Position numbers and translations under genes: made by a program | The notes under the pieces: generated by a model | The model's database searches: none | What the model was told of the DNA's origin: nothing | Seen by the model: only the letters and a program-made list of their open reading frames with translations | Assembly (NCBI GenBank): GCA_034432655.1 | Contig: DAOUBP010000077.1 | Span: 1-15,516, forward strand | Direction of reading: 5' to 3' | From: DAOUBP01 sp034432655 | Lineage (GTDB): Bacteria; Chloroflexota; Anaerolineae; CG2-30-64-16 | DNA: 15,516 bases | Shown here: piece after piece, positions 6,352-12,284 of the stretch | Position numbering within the stretch: the first letter of the stretch is position 1 | Layout: every line of letters starts with the position of its first letter

Positions 6352-8233
6352 AACTCAGCGCCACCCATTCCCTCAACCCCAACCGTTCCAGCGTCCGTGG
6401 TTCCGGCACGCCATCGGCGCTCCAGCCGCGGAGATGGTAGTAGCGGTCAAGCATCTGGTCGAGGTCAACCAGGGCGCCGGCCAGGATGGGCTGCCGGGAG
6501 CGGATCAGCCGGCCGGTGACGGGATCAGGGGTCCAGGCGTAAACGTCTATCGGCTCCTCGGTGAAGCGTCGCGGCAGCAGGTCGTCCTCCCGGCCCAAGC
6601 CGTGGCGCACGTTGAAGAGCCGCTCCAGGTTGACGATGCGCTCGCCGGCGGTCAACAGCTCCACGCCGGTGATCTGCCAGCCCAGGGCGCGCAGCCCCGT
6701 CGCCAGATCGTCGGGCATCACGATGAAGTTTTGCAGCGTGCTGAACTTGCACGCGCCCACGGAGTCCACCACCGCGCTGAAGTTCTCGGCGTAGACCCCG
6801 CTGTCCGCCTTGTAGCGCTCGTCGGTGGCCTCCATCAGCGCCGGCAGGATCTCCGCCGGGAAGAGCTCCCGCGCCACGTCCCACGCGCCGATCTCGGCCA
6901 GCACATTGAGGGCGTACAGATGATCCGCGCCCCGGTTCGAGGTCGCCAGCCCCAACGCCATCGCCTTGGATACGCGCGGCTCCTGCCGCGGCAGCTCCAG
7001 CCCCTTCACGTGCATGGCATAGCGCGCGGCGCCGCGGCCGATGCGCCGCGCGGCCCGTTGCGTCCCCTCGGCCAGCAGGTCGCCCAACCCCGAGCGGTAA
7101 CCGATGGCCTGCGTCAGGCCCAGGATGGTGTCGGCGTCGCCCCACGTCAGGGAGAAGCGGTCGTCGTCCAGGAGCCCGCGCTGGTGGCACTCCATGGCGA
7201 ACGCGATGGTCACGCCGGCCGAGATGGTGTCCAGCCCCAGCTCGTTGCACAGGTGGTTCGCCCGGATCGCCACCTCCGGATCGGCGCTGCCGCACATGGG
7301 GCCGAACGCGTTCGCGCTCTCGAACTCCGGCCCTTCCACCGAGATGCGCTCGTCGCCGTCCACCAGCTCGGCCACGCGGGTGCAGCGCACGGGGCAGGAC
7401 GCGCAGCCCTTGCGTTTCACCCAGTAGCGGCTGAACGCTTGGGTATCCACCTGATCGGCGTAGGGGACCTGGCAAAGCTGGTGGTTGTTGGCGGGCAGGT
7501 CGCCCACGGCCTGCTTGGCCTGCACCAGCAACAGGGTCGTCTCGTTCTGCAACAGCTGCGAACGGGGATGCGTAATGAGGGTTTGCGCGTAGCTTTTCAC
7601 CAGCGGGCCGAACTCGGGCGGGGCCTGGCCCGCTCGCCGGCCGGCGATGACGTGAACCGCCTTCAGGTTCTTGCTGCCCATCACCGCGCCCGGCCCGCCC
7701 CGCGCGGCCGCGCGGCCGTCGTTCATGATGGCCGCCATGCGGACCAATCGTTCGCCGGCCGGGCCGATGCACGCGACCCGGCCGCCGCCCTGGGCGTGCA
7801 ACCGCGCCTCAGTCTCAGATGTGGTCAGGCCCCACAGCTCAGGGGCCGGCGCGATCGCGATGGCGCCGTCCGTCACGCGCAGCACAGAGGGCTGCGGCGC
7901 CCGGCCGGTGATGACGACCGCGTCGAACCCGGCGCGGCGCAGCTCCGGCGCGAAGTGGCCGCCCGCGTTGGCGTAGCCGTACGCGTCAGTGGCCGGCGAC
8001 TTGAAGGTGACAGTGTAGCGGGAGGAGGTGGGCCACGCGGTGCCATGGAAGGCGCCGGTAGTGAAGATCAGGCAGTTCTCGGGGTCGAAGGGGCCAACAT
8101 GCGGCCCAACCCGTTCATAAAGGAGCGCGGCGCCCAGGCCTCGGCCGCCCAGCCAGGTGTGCAGCAGGGCCGGGTCGGTCTCTTGCACGTTGACCGACCC
8201 AGTGGTCAGATTGACGAAGCCCGTTGACGCCAT
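6341..8233 (-). CDS. aldehyde:ferredoxin oxidoreductase family tungsto/molybdoenzyme
   Basis: A 630-residue member of the AOR family, which binds one bis-pyranopterin tungsten (or molybdenum) cofactor and one [4Fe-4S] cluster and typically oxidises aldehydes to acids with ferredoxin, or works in reverse. Cluster ligands are Cys277, Cys280 and Cys284 (GCASCPVRC) and Cys495 (DSVGACKF); spacing almost matches the classical Pyrococcus enzyme. RGGPGAVMGSKNLKAV (178-193) is the family signature in the N-terminal pterin-binding domain, and EGPEFE (300-305) is also typical. I chose the ATG at 8233; a longer frame would overlap the upstream MoaD gene completely. The seven-base gap to that gene implies translational coupling and a dedicated cofactor partner. 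Several AOR subfamilies act on non-classical substrates (for example 4-hydroxybenzoyl-type or benzoyl-CoA enzymes), so the substrate is open. Confidence 0.93.
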   Translation of the reverse strand: MASTGFVNLTTGSVNVQETDPALLHTWLGGRGLGAALLYERVGPHVGPFDPENCLIFTTGAFHGTAWPTSSRYTVTFKSPATDAYGYANAGGHFAPELRRAGFDAVVITGRAPQPSVLRVTDGAIAIAPAPELWGLTTSETEARLHAQGGGRVACIGPAGERLVRMAAIMNDGRAAARGGPGAVMGSKNLKAVHVIAGRRAGQAPPEFGPLVKSYAQTLITHPRSQLLQNETTLLLVQAKQAVGDLPANNHQLCQVPYADQVDTQAFSRYWVKRKGCASCPVRCTRVAELVDGDERISVEGPEFESANAFGPMCGSADPEVAIRANHLCNELGLDTISAGVTIAFAMECHQRGLLDDDRFSLTWGDADTILGLTQAIGYRSGLGDLLAEGTQRAARRIGRGAARYAMHVKGLELPRQEPRVSKAMALGLATSNRGADHLYALNVLAEIGAWDVARELFPAEILPALMEATDERYKADSGVYAENFSAVVDSVGACKFSTLQNFIVMPDDLATGLRALGWQITGVELLTAGERIVNLERLFNVRHGLGREDDLLPRRFTEEPIDVYAWTPDPVTGRLIRSRQPILAGALVDLDQMLDRYYHLRGWSADGVPEPRTLERLGLREWVALSSGN

Positions 8234-8240
8234 TGTTGTC

Positions 8241-8522
8241 TCAGCCCCCCGACACCACCGGGAAAAGCATGATTTCGTCGCCGTCGGCCAGCGTGCGGCC
8301 CTGGCCTGCGCCATCCAATGTCTGCTGGTTATGAATGAGCCGCACCAGCGGGCTCAACGCGTTGCCCTGAAACAGGGCCGCACGCAAGGAACTGTCGTGC
8401 GTCTGTGCCAGGCGCTGAAGCAAGTCAGCGATGGTGCTGCCATCCTCCAGCGGCGCCGTCTCATCACGTCGGCCGGCATGGGCAGCCAGGATGCCGAAGT
8501 AGCGAACCTGAACGGAGATCAT
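8241..8522 (-). CDS. ThiS/MoaD-family sulfur carrier protein
   Basis: This 93-residue ubiquitin-fold protein has the MoaD hallmarks: opening strand ISVQVRYFG, the GSTIADLLQRLAQ helix, the DGDEIMLFPVVSGG end, and a terminal Gly-Gly that is activated as thiocarboxylate to donate sulfur during molybdopterin synthesis. Paralogs beside AOR genes are thought to serve tungsto/molybdo-pterin synthesis for that enzyme. The ATG at 8522 has no clear Shine-Dalgarno; a 6-bp inverted repeat (8522-8537) abuts it. It is the first gene after the strong promoter at 8578-8606 and ends seven bases before the AOR start. A ThiS role is less likely because no thiamin genes are near. Confidence 0.92.
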   Translation of the reverse strand: MISVQVRYFGILAAHAGRRDETAPLEDGSTIADLLQRLAQTHDSSLRAALFQGNALSPLVRLIHNQQTLDGAGQGRTLADGDEIMLFPVVSGG

Positions 8523-8537
8523 TTGGTGTTAACCAAA
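8522..8537. promoter_or_regulatory. inverted repeat at the moaD-like start codon
   Basis: TTTGGT (8522-8527) and ACCAAA (8532-8537) flank GTTA and touch the first base of the start codon. It could be an operator half-site pair or an RNA hairpin occluding the start. GGTTAACAC within it recurs on the opposite strand at 8665-8673. Confidence 0.45.
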
Positions 8538-8545
8538 AGGGCCTA

Positions 8546-8564
8546 TGTTTACCGAGAGTAAACA
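8546..8564. promoter_or_regulatory. operator-like palindrome TGTTTAC-N5-GTAAACA
   Basis: Perfect 7-bp arms (8546-8552 and 8558-8564) flank a five-base spacer, about 6 to 25 bases downstream of the predicted transcription start. Position and symmetry fit a dimeric repressor site; the XRE-cupin protein encoded at 3473-4021 is a candidate ligand-responsive binder. Confidence 0.65.
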
Positions 8565-8577
8565 ATGTTTCATGTAA

Positions 8578-8606
8578 ATGATATCACAGAGTACACCCTG
8601 TGTCAA
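8578..8606 (-). promoter_or_regulatory. sigma-70 promoter for the moaD-AOR-carbamoyltransferase operon
   Basis: Reading the minus strand, TTGACA (8606-8601) is a perfect -35 hexamer, followed by exactly 17 bases and TATCAT (8583-8578), one mismatch from the -10 consensus. AT-rich sequence lies upstream (8607-8635). The predicted start is near 8571, giving a leader of about 50 bases before the ATG at 8522. This is the clearest promoter in the window. Confidence 0.8.
8585..8602. promoter_or_regulatory. imperfect 18-bp palindrome inside the promoter spacer
   Basis: CACAGAGTA and CACCCTGTG are reverse complements at 7 of 9 positions. The palindrome sits between the -35 and -10 boxes and overlaps the -35, so a bound protein would block or distort RNA polymerase binding. 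Confidence 0.5.
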
Positions 8607-8645
8607 TACTTTCGCGAGAATTTTAAGAAAGCAGAAGTTCGTGGC

Positions 8646-8743
8646 GCAGGGGCGGGTTGTGCCTGGTTAACACAAGCTCCCCTTACCCGGCAGCCGCATG
8701 ATCGCGTCAGGCATCTCGTTGATGCGCAGAAACCCGTCCCTAC
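8646..8743. repeat. MITE-like element with terminal inverted repeats
   Basis: The left end (8646-8662, GCAGGGGCGGGTTGTGC) and the reverse complement of the right end (8726-8743, GTAGGGACGGGTTTCTGC) share the pattern GNAGGGRCGGGTT, enclosing about 100 bp without coding content. The right end supplies the TAG stop of the ubiD gene (8740-8742). No transposase is present. Confidence 0.5.
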
Positions 8744-10101
8744 AACCCCAACCCGGCCAACAGCCCCTCGGCCAGCCGCTGCGCCTCGGCCGGCACGCGC
8801 ACCGGCTCTGCGTCAAAGCCGGCGGGCCGCGTGGCGTCAATCAGCAGCTTGGCGCCCAGGCCGTCGGCGGAGGAGGGGTCGAGGCGGTTGCAGATGCAGT
8901 GCGTGAGCACGGTGGCGTCCCGGTCGGCCTGCATCCGGGTCGCCAGCGCCCACATCACGGCAGCCTCATCGGCCGGGTCAATGTCCTTGTCCACCACGAT
9001 CACCAGTTTGACGTAGTGATCGAGGCCGACCAGGAGCTGCGCGGCCTGTTGCGCCTGCCCCTCCGCGGTCTTGTCTATGCGCACATAGCAATGGAAGTGG
9101 GTGCCGGCGCTGGGATAGTGAAAATCCACGAAGAACGGCAGCGCCTCCCGCATACGCTTGTGCACCCACGCCTCCTTGCAAACCCGTCCCAGCGCCAGGT
9201 GCTCGGCCGAGTTGCCGGGCACGATATCCACGAAAATCGCATCCCGGCGCATGGTGATCGCCGTGACCTCCAGGACGTTGTGCGTCGAGCGGCCGGTGAC
9301 GTAGCCGGTGTACTCGCCGAACGGCCCCTCGGTCTCATGGACGTTCGCCAGCAGCCGGCCCTCGATGACGATCTCGGCATGAGCGGGCGCCAGCACGTCC
9401 ACCGTGCGACAGCGGACGAGCGGCAACGGCCGGCCCAGCAGCGCGCCGGCCAGGTCATATTCATCCTGGTTGATGCCCAACTTGGCGGCGCCGGCCAGCA
9501 TCACGGCCGGATGCGCGCCGATGACCACAGCCACCTCCAGGTCTTGTCCCCGCAGCTCAGCGCGGCGGTGGTAGTCCCAGGTATGCTGGCGGCTGTGCAG
9601 GCTGGCGCCGAGCCGTCTTGGCCCCTTCGCCTGCAGCCGCACGTAGGCCAGGTTGCCGACGCCGGTGTCGGGGTCGCGGCTGGCCACCATGCCCGCGGTG
9701 ATGTAAGGCCCAGCATCCTGCGCGAAGTGCCGCGGGATCGGCAGCCGGGTCAGGTCAGCCTCCTCCCCCAGCCAGACGACCTCCTGGGCCGGGCCGGTTT
9801 CCACCACCTGCGCCGGCAGCAGCGCGTCCAACTTCTCGCCCAACACGTCGAGCACCGTGGCCGGTGTCGCGCCGATGCCGGCCGCCAACACCGCGCGCGC
9901 CGCGAACAGGTTGGCCGCCAGGCGCAGGTCGTGCCCCGCCACCCGTTCGAACAGCAGGACCGGCTGCCGTCCGCGCCGCGCCAACGCCAGCGCCAGCGCC
10001 GTGGAAGTGTAGTCCAGCGGCACTTCATCGGCGATCGTCAGCACCTGCTCCGGCATCGTGGCACGAAGATCGGCGAGAAAAGACCGAAGATCAGGAACCA
10101 T
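8740..10101 (-). CDS. UbiD family (prenylated-FMN) decarboxylase
   Basis: A 453-residue UbiD/Fdc-type enzyme; family members use prenylated FMN, Mn2+ and K+ to (de)carboxylate aromatic, heteroaromatic or alpha,beta-unsaturated acids. Visible motifs are NLAYVRLQ (Asn150, Arg155), ETEGPFGEYTGY with Glu258 and Glu263 (equivalent to the catalytic Glu pair of fungal Fdc1, with Arg155 as its Arg), FVDIVPGNSAEHLALG (290-305) and DKDIDPADEAAVMWALATR near the C-terminus. I chose the ATG at 10101, which overlaps the stop of the upstream amidohydrolase by 11 bp and suggests translational coupling. No UbiX (prenyl-FMN synthase) is in the window, so it must be encoded elsewhere. The stop codon falls in a repeat end (8726-8743), but the length is normal. 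Confidence 0.92.
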   Translation of the reverse strand: MVPDLRSFLADLRATMPEQVLTIADEVPLDYTSTALALALARRGRQPVLLFERVAGHDLRLAANLFAARAVLAAGIGATPATVLDVLGEKLDALLPAQVVETGPAQEVVWLGEEADLTRLPIPRHFAQDAGPYITAGMVASRDPDTGVGNLAYVRLQAKGPRRLGASLHSRQHTWDYHRRAELRGQDLEVAVVIGAHPAVMLAGAAKLGINQDEYDLAGALLGRPLPLVRCRTVDVLAPAHAEIVIEGRLLANVHETEGPFGEYTGYVTGRSTHNVLEVTAITMRRDAIFVDIVPGNSAEHLALGRVCKEAWVHKRMREALPFFVDFHYPSAGTHFHCYVRIDKTAEGQAQQAAQLLVGLDHYVKLVIVVDKDIDPADEAAVMWALATRMQADRDATVLTHCICNRLDPSSADGLGAKLLIDATRPAGFDAEPVRVPAEAQRLAEGLLAGLGL

Positions 10102-10960
10102 ACGCCTCAATCCCACACAACTCCGCCGCGTTCCCGCCCAGGATCCGATACACCTCCTCCACGCTGGCGCCCACGCCCAAAGGGGGCGGCAGGTGCAGGT
10201 TAGTGACGAAACGCAGCGATTGGCCCATAGACTGCGGCGAGCAGTCGCTTTCCCATACCATTTTGCTGGCGCCCAGCGCGTAATACATCTGCCACATCTC
10301 CGGCGGCTGCACCCAGCTCAGGCCCAGGAAGACGTTGTCGTGGGTGCGCGCCAGCAGGATAGCGTCGTTGGCGTTGGCCGGGATGTTGTTGGCGCCGGAG
10401 TGCGCCACCAGCAGGTTGACATCCGGGAAGGCTTCGGCCACCGGCGCGATCTGGCACGGCATGGCGTAGGGGGTCTCGCCCATGTGGATCATGACCGGCA
10501 CGCCCAGCTCGCGGGCCAGCTCGAAGATGGGGTAGATCATCTTCTTGCTCTCCTCGCCGGGGAACGGGCTGTAGGTGGGCAGGTAGTAGTTGTGCATGCT
10601 GGGGTGGATCTTCAGCATGCGGACGTTGTACTCGTCTTTCCAGTCCCGAATCTGATAGAGCTGATCGGGCACGTAGCTGCGCGGGTTGATGACGGGGTTG
10701 AGATAGAGCCGGTCGGCGTGGGCCTTGACGCTGGCCAGGGCGTACTCGTGCGCCTCGGCCAGGCTCTTATGCCCCACTGAGGTCAGCCCCAGGCCGGTCA
10801 TCACGACCGCCTTCGCCACATGCTTGACCTCGCCCAGGATATCGTAGTCGCGATCCATCATCGCCAACAGGCGTTCGACGGTGAAATTCGGGCCCCAGCC
10901 CCACACGGGCTCGCGCACCGGGATGATGTGCGCATGGGGATCGATGATCATGTGTGCCAT
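10091..10960 (-). CDS. COG2159 amidohydrolase_2 family protein, intact metal site
   Basis: This 289-residue TIM-barrel protein belongs to the ACMSD/gamma-resorcylate decarboxylase-type family, whose members decarboxylate or hydrolyse ring acids with a single divalent metal. Visible ligands are DPHAHI (His9, His11), HMGETPYAMP (His159), AHSGAN (His187) and WESDCSP (Asp239); Lys117 and His119 lie in MLKIHPS. The start ATG at 10960 has a perfect AGGAGG six bases upstream (10967-10972). The downstream ubiD gene overlaps its end by 11 bp, and a paralog (34-residue-scale blocks still alignable throughout) precedes it. Pairing with UbiD suggests work on a carboxylated, possibly heterocyclic substrate; hydrolysis rather than decarboxylation cannot be excluded. 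Confidence 0.88.
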   Translation of the reverse strand: MAHMIIDPHAHIIPVREPVWGWGPNFTVERLLAMMDRDYDILGEVKHVAKAVVMTGLGLTSVGHKSLAEAHEYALASVKAHADRLYLNPVINPRSYVPDQLYQIRDWKDEYNVRMLKIHPSMHNYYLPTYSPFPGEESKKMIYPIFELARELGVPVMIHMGETPYAMPCQIAPVAEAFPDVNLLVAHSGANNIPANANDAILLARTHDNVFLGLSWVQPPEMWQMYYALGASKMVWESDCSPQSMGQSLRFVTNLHLPPPLGVGASVEEVYRILGGNAAELCGIEAYGS

Positions 10961-10977
10961 CTTTGTCCTCCTGCGAG

Positions 10978-11005
10978 ATTCTTCGGGGCTGTGGCCCCTC
11001 AGAAT
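10978..11005. repeat. REP-like hairpin between the two amidohydrolase genes
   Basis: Nested arms ATTCT (10978-10982)/AGAAT (11001-11005) and GGGGC (10985-10989)/GCCCC (10994-10998) surround a TGTG loop. GATTCTTCG...CAGAATGAC is a widespread intergenic repeat type. It fills most of the 52-bp gap and overlaps the region just before the ribosome site of the downstream gene. Confidence 0.75.
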
Positions 11006-11012
11006 GACACGG

Positions 11013-11870
11013 CTACAGCCCCAACAGCCGGGCCAGGTTGCCGCCCAACACCTGGCGGATGTCCGCCTCCATCGCGGCCATGCCGATGGGCGGGTCGAAG
11101 GCCAGCGCCTCTTCCACGTTCATGATCTGCTGGGTCTGTTCCAGCGGGGGGGTGTTGCTGCCGAACAGCAACCGTGCCGCGCCCACCTCGTGCACCGCCT
11201 CGATGATCATGTGCGGCATGGCCCAGCTCGTCTCCAGGTAGACGTTGGGGTGGCGGTCGGCCACCAGCAGCGCCTCGATGGTGTAGAGCTCGCCCTGGGT
11301 GCCCAGGTGGCCCAGGATGATCTTGACGTTCGGAAACGCGCCCGCGATGAAGTCGGCGGTGGCCGGCAGGGCATAGGGCTGTTCGCCGGTGTGGATGTAG
11401 ATCGGGATGTCCAGCTCCTGCGCCAGTTCGAAGATGGGGTAGAGCAGCTTGCGGGAGCCGGCGCTCTCAGAAGGGGTCTTGATGGGCAACCAGAACTTGT
11501 AGAGGGACGGGTTGAGATAGAGCATCTGGAAGCCGCCCGTGCGCACCATCTGGCGGATGCGGTCGGCGACGGCGTTGCTCCACAGCCGGGGCTGCAGCGC
11601 GATGCCGCCGATCAGCCGGTCGGGATACCGGGCGACGCTCTCAACGACGTACGCGTGCTGCTCCTCGAAACTGAGCAGCGAGGTCGGCACGGTCAGCCCC
11701 AGGGCCGGGAAGACGATGGCCTTGTCCACCGCCCGCAGCTCGCCGAGCACGCGCCGCGGCGCGTCCATGAGGGCCAGCAGGTCCTCGGCCAGGAACCGCG
11801 GCCCCCAGCCGATGACATCATCCGGCCCGGTGCTGATGTGGGTCAGACAATCAATGATGGGTATGGTCAT
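11013..11870 (-). CDS. COG2159 amidohydrolase_2 paralog with substituted metal-site residues
   Basis: This 285-residue protein aligns along its whole length with the next gene: GWGPRFLAEDLLALMD, LLYPIFELAQELDIPIYIHTGEQPYALP and VLGGN have direct counterparts. The metal-site pattern differs. HxH has become LTH (Leu9, His11), the Lys and His of MLKIHPS are Tyr118 and Asn120 (MLYLNPS), and the barrel-end Asp is Asn239 (FGSNTPP); His160 and His188 remain. It may be a catalytically altered subunit partnering its intact paralog, or have a different metal or none. Asn at the last position also occurs in active COG3618 relatives (GSNFP), so loss of activity is not proven. The ATG at 11870 has AGGAGG five bases upstream (11876-11881). 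It is the first gene of this group. Confidence 0.85.
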   Translation of the reverse strand: MTIPIIDCLTHISTGPDDVIGWGPRFLAEDLLALMDAPRRVLGELRAVDKAIVFPALGLTVPTSLLSFEEQHAYVVESVARYPDRLIGGIALQPRLWSNAVADRIRQMVRTGGFQMLYLNPSLYKFWLPIKTPSESAGSRKLLYPIFELAQELDIPIYIHTGEQPYALPATADFIAGAFPNVKIILGHLGTQGELYTIEALLVADRHPNVYLETSWAMPHMIIEAVHEVGAARLLFGSNTPPLEQTQQIMNVEEALAFDPPIGMAAMEADIRQVLGGNLARLLGL

Positions 11871-11939
11871 GTAAGCCTCCTGCGAAAAGCCAATCAGGCA
11901 GCGTAGCACAATCCGCTGGATTGCGCCGACGACACAAAG

Positions 11940-12105
11940 CAGGTCTATTACAAGGGGGAGAGCACAGCCACGGCGGGCCGTTCGCAGGACCCCGACCAGT
12001 TGACGCACCGTGCGGATCGAAGGGGAGCCGCACCCAACAACTGCCAGGTCTATTATGAGGGGGAGAGCACAGCCTCAAAGGGCCGGAAGCAGTACCCCGA
12101 CCAGT
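11940..12105. repeat. direct repeat of 61 bp at 105-bp spacing, coding-like
   Basis: Copies at 11940-12000 and 12045-12105 align without indels, sharing CAGGTCTATTA, GGGGGAGAGCACAGCC and CCCGACCAGT. The 105-bp offset keeps frame, and one plus-strand frame reads QVYYxGESTA...GR.Q.PDQ in both, with some differences at third positions. This may be a remnant of a repetitive protein or simply a duplicated non-coding element. Confidence 0.7.
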
Positions 12106-12193
12106 CGAACAAGAGTCGAGATGAACCGAGATGGAAAGTTACCACGAAGGGCGAAGATTGTCAAACGGCGAACCGGGCTTGAGAAAAGTCTCT

Positions 12194-12266
12194 GGAATCG
12201 AGGCTTCAGCCGGTCAATGGGACGTTCAAGCACGATGTGTCAGGCCGACGAAAGCCTCGATTTCGG
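12194..12266. repeat. dispersed GGAATCGAGGCTTCAGCCGGTC inverted repeat, copy 4
   Basis: The left arm is at 12194-12215 and the inverted right arm (GGCCGACGAAAGCCTCGATT plus TCGG) at 12243-12266. The element lies just after the stop of the DUF4153-like gene (12285), where its hairpin may end that transcript. Confidence 0.85.
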
Positions 12267-12284
12267 ATACGTGCGAGTTCACCC

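Larger units (their letters stand above)
11871..12284. other. 414-bp intergenic region upstream of the amidohydrolase-ubiD group
   Basis: It holds the AGGAGG site of the amidohydrolase gene, a small inverted repeat CAATCC-GCT-GGATTG (11909-11923), a pair of direct repeats 105 bp apart (11940-12105), and dispersed-repeat copy 4 (12194-12266). No convincing -35/-10 pair was found by eye. A plus-strand frame is open from 11907 to 12182 but has no good start. Confidence 0.7.

Noticed and set aside
5140..6519. Plus-strand frame spanning the carbamoyltransferase gene and repeats
   Set aside because: It reads through heptamer and decamer repeats and opposes a clear transcarbamoylase.
6434..8227. 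Long plus-strand open frame opposite the AOR gene
   Set aside because: Arg/Gly/Ala/His-rich shadow without domain features; the AOR frame is unambiguous.
8234..8314. N-terminal extension of AOR into the MoaD-like gene
   Set aside because: The extra residues do not resemble AOR starts, and the ATG at 8233 gives a normal N-terminus.
8523..8577. Molybdenum-cofactor riboswitch upstream of the MoaD-like gene
   Set aside because: The leader from the predicted start site is only about 50 bases, too short for that riboswitch fold.
8698..10203. Long plus-strand open frame opposite ubiD
   Set aside because: Shadow of the UbiD coding frame; no recognisable motif.
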